DNA of 64,000 nucleotides from contig DASUCV010000001.1 of the NCBI GenBank assembly GCA_036275915.1, forward strand, positions 62,001 through 126,000, in the 5' to 3' direction. Below are positions 23,418 to 31,070 of the stretch, piece after piece (within the stretch, counting starts at the first letter, position 1; each line of letters opens with the position of its first letter). Made by a program: the position numbers and the translations under genes. The stretch comes from Candidatus Polarisedimenticolaceae bacterium. GTDB lineage: Bacteria > Acidobacteriota > Polarisedimenticolia > Polarisedimenticolales > DASRJG01. Under the pieces are notes generated by a model. That model saw only the letters and a list, made by a program, of their open reading frames with translations. It had not been told where the DNA came from and ran no database searches.

Positions 23418-24207
23418 GCCGCGCGTCCTCGTCATCACCGGCCTCGGGCTGAACTGCGAGGCCGAGACCGAGGCCGCGTTCCGTCTCGCGGGCGCCGATC
23501 CGGAGAAGGTCCCGCTCCTCGATCTCCTCGACCGCGGCACGGGCAAGCGGCTCGCCGACTACCCGATCGTCGCCTTCATCGGCGGCTTCGCCTTCGGCGA
23601 CCACCTCGGCGCCGGATCGGTCTTCGCGAACAAGATCCGCTGGCGGCTCTACGACGACCTCCTCGCCTTCATCGGAAAGGGTGGTCTCGCGATCGGGATC
23701 TGCAACGGTTTCCAGACCCTCGTGCGGCTCGGGATGCTGCCCGGTCTCGACGGCGACTACCGGACACCGCGCGCGACGCTCGCCCCGAACGCGCGCCCCG
23801 GTTACCGGGACGCGTGGGTGCGCGTCGGCTTCGATCCGGCCTCCCCGTGCGTCTGGACCCGCGGGATCGAGACGATGGATTTGCCCGCGCGCCACGGAGA
23901 AGGCCGGTTCGTCACCGAGCCGGATGTCGCGGCGCGTCTCGATCGCGAGCACCTCGTCGCCGCGCGCTACCTCGGCGCCGACGGAAAGCCGACCGAAGCG
24001 TGGCCGGACAACCCCAACGGGTCGGAAGGGGGCGTCGCGGGCGTGTGCGACCCGTCCGGCCGGCTCTTCGGCCTCATGCCCCACCCCGACGCCTATCTCT
24101 ACCCGTTCCATCATCCGCAGTGGACGCGGAAGCGCGCCCTGGGAACTCTGCCGGCGGAGGGCGCGGGGCTCGCGATCTTCAGGAACGGGGTGGCGGCGGT
24201 GAGCTAG
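23410..24207 (+). CDS. purQ: Phosphoribosylformylglycinamidine synthase, glutaminase subunit
   Basis: A 265-residue class I glutamine amidotransferase. The nucleophile Cys lies in GICNGFQTLVRLG (about residue 98) and the catalytic His in GLMPHPDAYLYP, where Asp replaces the more common Glu next to His-Pro. GGFAFGDHLGAG matches the PurQ oxyanion region. It supplies ammonia to PurL. The gene overlaps purL by 8 bases and its end overlaps the convergent MFS gene by 29 bases. Confidence 0.92.
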   Translation: MPRPRVLVITGLGLNCEAETEAAFRLAGADPEKVPLLDLLDRGTGKRLADYPIVAFIGGFAFGDHLGAGSVFANKIRWRLYDDLLAFIGKGGLAIGICNGFQTLVRLGMLPGLDGDYRTPRATLAPNARPGYRDAWVRVGFDPASPCVWTRGIETMDLPARHGEGRFVTEPDVAARLDREHLVAARYLGADGKPTEAWPDNPNGSEGGVAGVCDPSGRLFGLMPHPDAYLYPFHHPQWTRKRALGTLPAEGAGLAIFRNGVAAVS

Positions 24208-25450
24208 GCGGCGCGGTGACGTAGTCCCTGACGATCGGAGTGGCCCACGCGACGACCGCGACCGCCGCGACGGTCGCGAGCCCACCGGAGACGACGGAGA
24301 CCGTGGCGCCGAGCGTCGCGGTGGCGAAGAGCGAGGCGAGGAGCCCCGCCTCGAGCTCGCCGAGCTGCGGTCCGCCCATGAAGAAGATCATGTTCACCGA
24401 TGTCATCCGCCCACGCATCGCGTCCGGGGTGATGAGCTGCCGCAGGATCTGCCGCACGACGGTCGAGACGAGATCAGCGAGACCGGCAACCGCCAGCGCA
24501 AGGAACGTCAGGAGGTAGCTGCGGGAGAGCCCGAAGACGACGGTCGCCGTGCCGTACCCCGCGACCGCCCAGAGGAGCACCCGTCCCTGGCGCGCCGGAA
24601 TGGGATGCAGCGAGGTGTAGAGCGAGCCGGCGAGCGCGCCGAGCGCGGGCGCCGCGCGCAGCCACCCGAAGCCGACGGCGCCGACCTTCAAGATCTGATC
24701 GGCGAAGATCGGGAGGAGCGAGTTGGCGCCGGAGAAGAACGTCGCGATGAAGTCGAGCGCCATCGTCCACACCATGATCGGGGTCGAGAAGACGAAGCGC
24801 AGACCCTCCCTGAGTGAACGCCACGGCGTCTCCCCGTGCGCCGTTCCCTCGACCTTTCCCGAGGCCCGGAGCGAAAGGAGCGTCATGAGCGTGCCGAGGA
24901 AGGAGAGCGCATTGACGAAGTAGATCCAGGCGAGCCCGCGGGTCCCGTCCGCGGACGCCGCGATGAGGACGCCCGCGAGCGCCGGCCCGCCGATCATCCC
25001 CACGTGGAACATCGTGAGGTTCATCGCCAGGGCGCCCGGGAGGTGCTCGCGGGGAACGAGGCGCGGGATCAGGGCCTGCCGGGCGGGGTTGTCGAACGAC
25101 CCGGCCGCCGAGGTCATCCCGGTCAGGACGTAGAGCGTCCAGAGGGTCTCGTGCCCCGTCAGGGTGAGGAAACCGAGGAGGGCCGCGACGCATGTCATCG
25201 TCGTTTGCGTCGCGAGCATCACCTTTTTCCGGTCGTACCGGTCGGCGACGACCCCTCCCAGGAGCGAAAACGAGACGATCGGGATGACCCGGGAGAGGCC
25301 CACGAGCCCGAGGGCGAGCGGGGATTTCGTGAGCAGGTAGACGTGCCAATCGACCGCCGCGACTTGCATCTGCGAGCCGGTCAGGGACACCATCTGCGAG
25401 GTCCAAAGCCAGCGAAAATCGCGATGCCGGAGGGATTCGTACGGTCGCAC
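24179..25450 (-). CDS. MFS exporter (EntS/MFS_3-like)
   Basis: A 423-residue major facilitator with about 12 hydrophobic helices. It begins with the family-typical LRHRDFRWLWTSQMVSLTGSQMQ, and the loop 2-3 motif reads GGVVADRYDRKKVML; FDNPARQALIPRLVP is characteristic of the EntS/DUF894 branch. Members export siderophores or drugs, but no siderophore genes are nearby, so substrate is unknown. Convergent with purQ and divergent from the ECF sigma gene. Confidence 0.85.
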   Translation of the reverse strand: MRPYESLRHRDFRWLWTSQMVSLTGSQMQVAAVDWHVYLLTKSPLALGLVGLSRVIPIVSFSLLGGVVADRYDRKKVMLATQTTMTCVAALLGFLTLTGHETLWTLYVLTGMTSAAGSFDNPARQALIPRLVPREHLPGALAMNLTMFHVGMIGGPALAGVLIAASADGTRGLAWIYFVNALSFLGTLMTLLSLRASGKVEGTAHGETPWRSLREGLRFVFSTPIMVWTMALDFIATFFSGANSLLPIFADQILKVGAVGFGWLRAAPALGALAGSLYTSLHPIPARQGRVLLWAVAGYGTATVVFGLSRSYLLTFLALAVAGLADLVSTVVRQILRQLITPDAMRGRMTSVNMIFFMGGPQLGELEAGLLASLFATATLGATVSVVSGGLATVAAVAVVAWATPIVRDYVTAPPSSPPPPRS

Positions 25451-25475
25451 CGCCGCTCACTCTAGCAACCCCTCC

Positions 25476-25504
25476 GCAACTTTCGGCGGCCGCCGGCGTT
25501 CCTA
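25476..25504 (+). promoter_or_regulatory. Candidate ECF-type promoter upstream of the sigma gene
   Basis: GCAACTTT (25476-25483) and GTTCCTA (25498-25504) are spaced 16 bases from the start of GCAACT to the -10, the geometry of ECF promoters with an AAC core in the -35. The -10 ends 10 bases before the ATG at 25515. Autoregulation is inferred. Confidence 0.4.
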
Positions 25505-25514
25505 GGCTTGGACG

Positions 25515-26027
25515 ATGACCACGACCGAATTCCAGGCCGCCGTTTTGGAGCACAAGGATCGCGTGCACAGCTACGCCCGTTACCTCCTGCGGGACGCCGA
25601 AGATGCCTCGGACGTGGCGCAGGAGTGCCTCGTCCGCCTGTGGCGCCATCGCGAGCGCGTCGACCCTGGGCCCGGCTGCCGGAACTGGCTCCTCCGCGCC
25701 GCGCACAACCTGTGCGTCGACCGCATGCGCCGGAAGGGCAAGCACGTCGAGGTCAGCCAGAACGACACCTCGCCGGAGCCCGTCGACGGACGGCCGGATC
25801 CGCTGCGCGTCGCGCAATCCGGGGAAGCGGCGCGTCGCCTCGAAGCGGCGCTCCTCGAGCTCTCCGAGCGCGATCGCGCGGTCGTCCTCCTCCGGGAGGT
25901 CGAGGGACTGCCCTACGAGGAGATCGCCTCGACTCTGGGATTGAACTTGGGAACCCTGAAAGCGACCCTTCACCGGACGCGCGAGAAGCTGCGCACCGCC
26001 CTCGTGCGCGCCGAGGTAACGCCATGA
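25515..26027 (+). CDS. ECF-type RNA polymerase sigma factor
   Basis: A 170-residue sigma-70 family protein with region 2 (YARYLLRDAEDASDVAQECLVRLWRH, including the D-A-x-D-x-x-Q-E motif) and region 4 (LELSERDRAVVLLREVEGLPYEEIASTLGLNLGTLKATLHRTREKL, a helix-turn-helix). It directs RNA polymerase to a stress or envelope regulon. Its stop overlaps the anti-sigma ATG (ATGA), the usual pairing. No extra C-terminal domain is present. Confidence 0.92.
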   Translation: MTTTEFQAAVLEHKDRVHSYARYLLRDAEDASDVAQECLVRLWRHRERVDPGPGCRNWLLRAAHNLCVDRMRRKGKHVEVSQNDTSPEPVDGRPDPLRVAQSGEAARRLEAALLELSERDRAVVLLREVEGLPYEEIASTLGLNLGTLKATLHRTREKLRTALVRAEVTP

Positions 26028-26500
26028 GCTGCGATCGTGCACGCGACCTGATCCACGAAGCGCTCGATGCCGACACTCCCGCGCCGCTCCAGGGCGAGCT
26101 CGTCGACCATCTCAAGGTCTGCAACGCGTGCGCCGAGCTCCTGGAGGATCTCGAACACCTGCAGCTCGATCTGCGCGAGCTTCCTCGCGTCCCTCTGCCG
26201 CCGGCCGCTCTGGACGCGGTGTGGCATCGGACGGTGCGCGCACCGCGCTCCCGCACCTCGCTCGTCCGCGCCGCTGCCGCCGCGGTCGCGGTGACGATCC
26301 TCGGCGCAGGCACGCTCTACCTCGTCAACTCCCCCGATCGCGGGCCGTCCCGGGCCGAGGTAGCCAAGGCCCAAGCCCAGGCCCAGCTCGTCCTCGGCTA
26401 TACCGCCCGGGCGCTCGCCGCGACGCGCGACGCGACCGCCCGGCACGTCATCGAGGACAAGGTGTCACCCGCCGTCCGTAACTCCAGGAGATCGTCATGA
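26024..26500 (+). CDS. Zinc-finger anti-sigma factor, membrane anchored
   Basis: A 158-residue protein. The N-terminus has the anti-sigma zinc motif H-x3-C-x2-C in VDHLKVCNACAELL with an upstream Cys at residue 3, then a single transmembrane helix at about residues 88-105 (AAAAAVAVTILGAGTLYLV). The rest (Ala/Gln-rich) would be extracytoplasmic. It should hold the ECF sigma factor inactive until an envelope signal appears. Stop overlaps the next gene's ATG. Confidence 0.85.
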   Translation: MSCDRARDLIHEALDADTPAPLQGELVDHLKVCNACAELLEDLEHLQLDLRELPRVPLPPAALDAVWHRTVRAPRSRTSLVRAAAAAVAVTILGAGTLYLVNSPDRGPSRAEVAKAQAQAQLVLGYTARALAATRDATARHVIEDKVSPAVRNSRRSS

Positions 26501-27048
26501 CCTCGCTCCGCGCTCTTTCCGTCGCCGCCGTTCTCGCCGCAGCGTCCTTCGCGCACGCCGAGTCGCCCGCCTCGTCGTCCGCGGGGTACGTCGACGTCAA
26601 CGCCTTCCGTGCGCTCATCGACGAAAACGCAGAGGTCGTGGAGGTCAACCTCGAGGGCGCGATCCTCCAGGCCATGGCCAACAGCAAGGACGGCGACGAT
26701 CCGGGCTCGAAGGACCTCTTCTCGAAGCTCAAGGCGATCCACGCGGTGATCGGCACCGTGAAGGGACCGGCCTCCGAGGCGCTCGCGCTCGTGAAGAAGA
26801 CCGACGAGAAGCTCGCGGCCGCGGGCTGGCAGCGCATCGCGAGAATCAAGGACGAGTCGTCGACGGTCTCGGTGCTGACCCATACGACCGGCGAGAAGAT
26901 CGACGGACTCGTCGCCCTCATCTTCGACACCGACGACAAGGAGATCGTCTTCGCCAATCTGGCCGGCGAGATCGATCTGAACCGCATCGGCGAGATCGGC
27001 GAGAAGCTCCACGTGCCGGGGCTGAACGGTGTCCCCGGCCTGCACTGA
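26497..27048 (+). CDS. Secreted DUF4252-type protein
   Basis: A 183-residue exported protein: signal peptide residues 1-21 (ending AHA-ES), then a DUF4252-like domain with two related halves, one ending VEVNLEGAILQAMA and one with SVLTHTTGEKIDGLVALIF. DUF4252 proteins often sit next to ECF sigma/anti-sigma pairs, as here (ATGA overlap); their function is not known. It ends exactly where the convergent aminotransferase gene ends. Confidence 0.78.
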   Translation: MTSLRALSVAAVLAAASFAHAESPASSSAGYVDVNAFRALIDENAEVVEVNLEGAILQAMANSKDGDDPGSKDLFSKLKAIHAVIGTVKGPASEALALVKKTDEKLAAAGWQRIARIKDESSTVSVLTHTTGEKIDGLVALIFDTDDKEIVFANLAGEIDLNRIGEIGEKLHVPGLNGVPGLH

Positions 27049-27942
27049 TCAGCTCTTCGCGACCGCCCCCGCGTACGGGACTGCGATCCCGTCCTTCGTC
27101 CGCCGCTTGCGGAACTCCTCGAGGAGCTTCTTCGTGACGGCCCCCGGCTTGCCGGTGCCGACCTTGCGCCCGTCGACGGAGATGACCGGCATGATCTCGG
27201 CCCCGGTTCCGGTGAGGAAAACCTCGTCCGCGTTGTAGAGGTCGTGCAGGCCGTAGTTCCCCTCTTCCGTCGGCATTCCGAGCGCGACGCCGATCTCGAG
27301 CACCGTCGCGCGCGTGATGCCCGGCAGGGCGCCGTTCATCAGGTCGGGGGTCTTGAGTCCGCCGTCCGCCACGAAGAACAGGTTGTCCGCCGTGCACTCG
27401 GCGACGCGGCCCTGGTGGTTGAGCATGACCGCCTCGAGCGCCCCCGCGCGGCGCGCGTCGAGCTTCGCCATGATGTTGTTCAGGTAGTTGAGCGACTTGA
27501 TCCGCGGGTCGAGGCACTGGATCGGGATCCGGCGGACCGAAGAGGTGACGATGTTGGCGCCGGTCTCGTACAGCTCCTTCGGGTAGAGCTTGATGTCGGC
27601 GACGATGATGACGACGGTCGCGTGCTCGCAGTTCGCCGGCTCGATCCCGAGGTCGCCCGGGCCTCGGGAAACGACCAGGCGGATGTAGGCATCTCGCTTG
27701 TCGTTGGCCGCGACGGTGTCGAGCACCGCCTGCGTCATCTGCTCCGGCGTCAGGGGGATCTCGAGCGCAATCGTGTGCGCCGAGCGGTACAAGCGGTCGA
27801 TGTGCTCCTTCAAGCGGAAGACGTTGCCGTCGTACGCGCGGATCCCTTCGAACACGCCGTCGCCGTAAAGAAAGCCGTGATCGAACACCGAGACCTTGGC
27901 GTCTTCCTTGCCATAGAGCGTGCCGTCGACGTAGATCTTCAC
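27049..27942 (-). CDS. Branched-chain amino acid aminotransferase-like (class IV PLP enzyme)
   Basis: A 297-residue class IV transaminase. It opens with the fold-typical VSVFDHGFLYGDGVFEG; the PLP lysine lies in RIKSLNYLNN; AEVMLNHQGRVAECTADNLFFV-type sequence and FLTGTGAEIMPV follow. Substrate could be branched-chain or D-amino acids. The start is GTG at 27942, in a GTGA overlap with pdxT and behind GGGAGG. Location at the end of the pdxR-pdxS-pdxT run means a PLP enzyme is made together with PLP synthesis. The symbol ilvE is likely but not proven. Confidence 0.85.
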   Translation of the reverse strand: MKIYVDGTLYGKEDAKVSVFDHGFLYGDGVFEGIRAYDGNVFRLKEHIDRLYRSAHTIALEIPLTPEQMTQAVLDTVAANDKRDAYIRLVVSRGPGDLGIEPANCEHATVVIIVADIKLYPKELYETGANIVTSSVRRIPIQCLDPRIKSLNYLNNIMAKLDARRAGALEAVMLNHQGRVAECTADNLFFVADGGLKTPDLMNGALPGITRATVLEIGVALGMPTEEGNYGLHDLYNADEVFLTGTGAEIMPVISVDGRKVGTGKPGAVTKKLLEEFRKRRTKDGIAVPYAGAVAKS

Positions 27943-28556
27943 GAAATCCTCCCGGCCGGAACGAGACCCCCGGCTTCTGCCTTCGTCTCGCGCTTCGTCA
28001 TGGCGACGAAGTACGCGTGGACCGAGCCATGACGCGTGAGCTCCGGATGGAACGTGAGCGCGAGCACGCGTCCCTGCTGAACGAGAACCGGCTCGCCTCG
28101 GTGCGAGACGAGCGGAATGACCGTCGGGCCGAGCGCGCGGAAGCGCGGCGCCCGGATGAACACGGCGTCGAGAGAGCCGCCGAGCGCCGCCGGCGCGTCG
28201 AGCGTCGTCTCGAACGAGTCGACCTGCCGCCCGAACGCGTTCCGCTCGATGCGCGCGTCCAAGAGTCCGAGGCTCTCCTGCTCCGGCACGACCTCTCGCG
28301 AGAGGAGGATCGCGCCGGCGCACGTGCCGAGGAGCGTGCCGCCCTCTTCGTGGAACTCCCCGAGGGCGTCGAACCACGGCTCGTCGGCCATGAGGTTGAG
28401 GAGCGTCGTGCTCTCGCCCCCCGGAATGACGAGACCGGCCAGGCCCGACAGCTCCCGCACGCGGCGTACCTCGACCGGCTCGACCTCGAGCGATCGAAGG
28501 CGGCGAATGTGCGCCGCGAAGCCGCCCTGGAGCGCCAGGACTCCGACCTTCGTCAT
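27939..28556 (-). CDS. pdxT: Pyridoxal 5'-phosphate synthase glutaminase subunit
   Basis: A 205-residue amidotransferase: GVLALQGGFAAH start, IPGGEST, the nucleophile C79 in LLGTCAGAILLS, and the His-Glu pair in LTFHPELTRHGSVH. It feeds ammonia to PdxS in the DXP-independent vitamin B6 route. ATG at 28556 lies 5 bases after the pdxS stop with GGTGAG upstream; a second ATG at 28568 overlaps pdxS and is less likely because family members start with the MxxGVLALQG segment. Confidence 0.93.
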   Translation of the reverse strand: MTKVGVLALQGGFAAHIRRLRSLEVEPVEVRRVRELSGLAGLVIPGGESTTLLNLMADEPWFDALGEFHEEGGTLLGTCAGAILLSREVVPEQESLGLLDARIERNAFGRQVDSFETTLDAPAALGGSLDAVFIRAPRFRALGPTVIPLVSHRGEPVLVQQGRVLALTFHPELTRHGSVHAYFVAMTKRETKAEAGGLVPAGRIS

Positions 28557-28561
28557 GCGTC

Positions 28562-29452
28562 TCACCATCCCCGGGTCTGCATCAGCTCGCCTTCGGGGAG
28601 CTTCGCCGTCTCGATGCCGTGCATCGCGTCGCCGAGCCCGCGCGAGACTTCGGCGACCGTCTTGGGGTCGCGGTGATGCGTGGTCGCGCGGACGATCGCC
28701 TTCGCGCGGACCGCCGGATCGGCCGACTTGAAGATGCCGGAGCCGACGAACACCGCCTCGGCGCCGAGCTGCATCATGAGCGCCGCGTCGGCCGGCGTCG
28801 CGATCCCGCCCGCGGCGAAGTTCGGCACCGGCAGCTTGCCGTCCGCGGCGACCATGCGGACCAGGTCGACCGGGGCACCGAGATTCTTCGCCTCGGTCAT
28901 CATCTCCTCTGGGCCGAGCATCGTCAGGCGCTTGATCCCGGACTGAACCGAGCGCATGTGCCGCACCGCCTCGACGATGTTCCCGGTGCCCGCCTCGCCC
29001 TTCGTCCGGATCATCGCGGCGCCCTCGCCGATCCGGCGAAGCGCCTCGCCGAGGTTCCGGCAGCCGCAGACGAACGGCACCTTGAACGCGAACTTGTCGA
29101 CGTGAAACTCCTCATCGGCGGGGGTCAAGACCTCGCTCTCGTCGATGTAGTCGACCCCGAGCGCCTCGAGCACCTGCGCCTCGGCGAAGTGCCCGATCCG
29201 GCACTTGGCCATGACCGGGATCGTCACCGCCTTCATGATCTTCTCGATCATCGCGGGGTCCGACATGCGCGCGACGCCGCCGTCCCGCCGGATGTCGGCC
29301 GGCACGCGCTCGAGCGCCATGACCGCGCACGCGCCGGCATCTTGCGCGATCCGCGCCTGCTCGTCGTTCGTGACGTCCATGATGACGCCGCCCTTGAGCA
29401 TCTCCGCGAGGCCGGTCTTGAGCCTCGTCGTTCCCGTTTCCGTCTTTGCCAT
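28562..29452 (-). CDS. pdxS: Pyridoxal 5'-phosphate synthase lyase subunit
   Basis: A 296-residue TIM barrel, highly conserved: [19 protein letters not shown], the Schiff-base lysine region [12 protein letters not shown] (K83), [12 protein letters not shown], and the phosphate site GVGSGIF-type [10 protein letters not shown]. It combines ribose 5-phosphate, glyceraldehyde 3-phosphate and ammonia to PLP. ATG at 29452 fits the family; the longer frame upstream adds Arg-rich residues from the intergenic stretch. Between the regulator gene and pdxT in one operon. Confidence 0.95.
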   Translation of the reverse strand: MAKTETGTTRLKTGLAEMLKGGVIMDVTNDEQARIAQDAGACAVMALERVPADIRRDGGVARMSDPAMIEKIMKAVTIPVMAKCRIGHFAEAQVLEALGVDYIDESEVLTPADEEFHVDKFAFKVPFVCGCRNLGEALRRIGEGAAMIRTKGEAGTGNIVEAVRHMRSVQSGIKRLTMLGPEEMMTEAKNLGAPVDLVRMVAADGKLPVPNFAAGGIATPADAALMMQLGAEAVFVGSGIFKSADPAVRAKAIVRATTHHRDPKTVAEVSRGLGDAMHGIETAKLPEGELMQTRGW

Positions 29453-29477
29453 CGTCCTCGCCTCCGTCCACCCACGA

Positions 29478-30986
29478 TCAGAGAATCGGTACCGCCTCGA
29501 ACGCTCGCTCGCGCGTGCCCGCACGATCCTTCGGCCAGCGGTCACGCAGGAGATCGCCGAGCACCCGGATCCCGGCGCGAATCTGGTCTTCCGTCGCCGA
29601 GGAGAAGGTCAGCCTCAGCGTGTTCTTGCCCGTTCCGGCGACATGGAAGAGCGAGCCGCGCCCGACGAGCACGTCGCGCTCGCGGGCCGCGACGAACAGC
29701 TCGTCGCCGTCGACCGCCTCCGGCAAGGTCACCCAGAGGAAGAGCCCGCCGGCGGGGCGCATCCAACGCGCACCCGGCGGGAAATGAACGCGCATCGCCT
29801 CATCCATCGCGAGGCTGCGCGACCGGTACGCGGTGCGCACGCGGGCGAGATGCTCCTCCTGCCCGCCCTCCTCGATGAACTCGTGGAGCGCCGCCTGGAC
29901 GAGCGGGCTCGTCCCGCAGTCCTCGATCTGCTTGAGCGCGATCAGCCGGTCGCTCACCGGATCCGGCGCCGCGACCCAGCCGACGCGCAGGCCCGGCAGG
30001 AGCTTCTTCGAGAAGGTGCTCACGTAGAGCACGTGGCGTCCTCCGTCGAGCGCGTGAAGGGTCGGGAGGTCCTTACCCTCGAACCGCAGGTCGCCGGCCC
30101 AATCGTCCTCGACGATGAAGCACCGGTGGCGGAGCGCGATCTCGAGGACCCGACGGCGGCGTTCTTCTCCCATGACCCGCGCGGTCGGGTTGTGGAAGGT
30201 CGGTTGCAGGTAGATCACCCGAGGGCGGTGCCGCTCGAGCGCGAGCGCCAGGAGATCGGGCCGGATCCCCTCGTCGTCGAGCGGAACGCCGACCGGGCGC
30301 GCGCCCAGCGCGGACAGCACGCTGATCGCGCCGGTGTACGTCGGGTCCTCGACGACCACCGGATCGCCTGGATCGACGAACGTGCGGAGCGCCAGCTCGA
30401 CCGCCTGCTGCGAGCCGTTCGTGATGAGAACCGACGACGGCTCGACCGGCGCGCCCCGACGGGTCATCTCCGCCGCGATCGTCTCGCGGAGCGGACCGTA
30501 GCCCGCGGTCGGCCCGTACGACAGCACCTCGGAGCCGCGCCGCTCGAGCGTGCGCTTCATCGAGCGTGTGAACGCGTCGATCGGCATGAGGTCGGCGGCG
30601 GGGTATCCGCCGGCGAGCGAGATCCCCTCGTGCGATGTCGCGACCCGGTAGATCGTGAGGAGGCTCCCGACCTTCGACCCTTCGACCGCACGCGAGAACG
30701 CGCCGAACGAAGCGTCGGCCACCATCGACCGCGGCTCGCGCGTGCCGACGAGGAACGTCCCCCGCCCGGTCTGCCCCGTCGCGACGCCGGTCTCCACGAG
30801 CAGCTCGTACGCCGCGATGACCGTGTTCCGATTCACGCCGAGCTGCTTCGCGAGATCGCGGGTCGGAGGGAGCTGCTGGCCGGCGGTGAGGCGCCCTGCC
30901 GCGAGGGCGAAACGGATCCCATCGGCGATCTGCCGGTAGACCGGGAGAGCGCCTTCGAGCTCGATCGTGAGTCCGGGGATTGTCAT
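29478..30986 (-). CDS. pdxR: MocR/PdxR-type GntR regulator with aminotransferase-like domain
   Basis: A 502-residue regulator. Residues 10-75 form a GntR winged helix ([43 protein letters not shown]); residues about 120-490 form a fold-type I aminotransferase domain with [21 protein letters not shown], and the PLP-lysine region [15 protein letters not shown]. PdxR proteins sense PLP and control pdxST. Here it lies 25 bases upstream of pdxS on the same strand, and a pair of inverted 16-base boxes flanks its own promoter. The symbol rests on domain layout plus neighbourhood. Confidence 0.85.
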   Translation of the reverse strand: MTIPGLTIELEGALPVYRQIADGIRFALAAGRLTAGQQLPPTRDLAKQLGVNRNTVIAAYELLVETGVATGQTGRGTFLVGTREPRSMVADASFGAFSRAVEGSKVGSLLTIYRVATSHEGISLAGGYPAADLMPIDAFTRSMKRTLERRGSEVLSYGPTAGYGPLRETIAAEMTRRGAPVEPSSVLITNGSQQAVELALRTFVDPGDPVVVEDPTYTGAISVLSALGARPVGVPLDDEGIRPDLLALALERHRPRVIYLQPTFHNPTARVMGEERRRRVLEIALRHRCFIVEDDWAGDLRFEGKDLPTLHALDGGRHVLYVSTFSKKLLPGLRVGWVAAPDPVSDRLIALKQIEDCGTSPLVQAALHEFIEEGGQEEHLARVRTAYRSRSLAMDEAMRVHFPPGARWMRPAGGLFLWVTLPEAVDGDELFVAARERDVLVGRGSLFHVAGTGKNTLRLTFSSATEDQIRAGIRVLGDLLRDRWPKDRAGTRERAFEAVPIL

Positions 30987-31003
30987 GGTCCGCCTTAACC
31001 CTC

Positions 31004-31070
31004 TTGGCCTACCTAGGCTGAGGATTGTACGGCGGATTTGCCACCTTGCAACTAAGCCGAGCTAGGCCAA
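31004..31070 (-). promoter_or_regulatory. pdxR promoter with flanking inverted-repeat operator boxes
   Basis: On the minus strand: -35 TTGCAA (31046-31051), 16-base spacer, -10 TACAAT (31024-31029). Two 16-base boxes flank it, 31055-31070 and 31004-31019, in inverted orientation and matching at 14 of 16 positions (core TAGGCCAA). The upstream box lies in the last codons of hflX. This fits MocR-type control, with one box by the -35 and one past the -10. Confidence 0.65.

Noticed and set aside
19452-23546. A 1364-residue minus-strand frame including the LysR-type gene
   Set aside because: Everything upstream of 20333 is antisense to purL and has shadow composition; the LysR fold starts at 20333 or 20324.
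29478-30986. A plain aminotransferase gene
   Set aside because: The N-terminal GntR winged helix and the place beside pdxST show it is a MocR/PdxR-type regulator.
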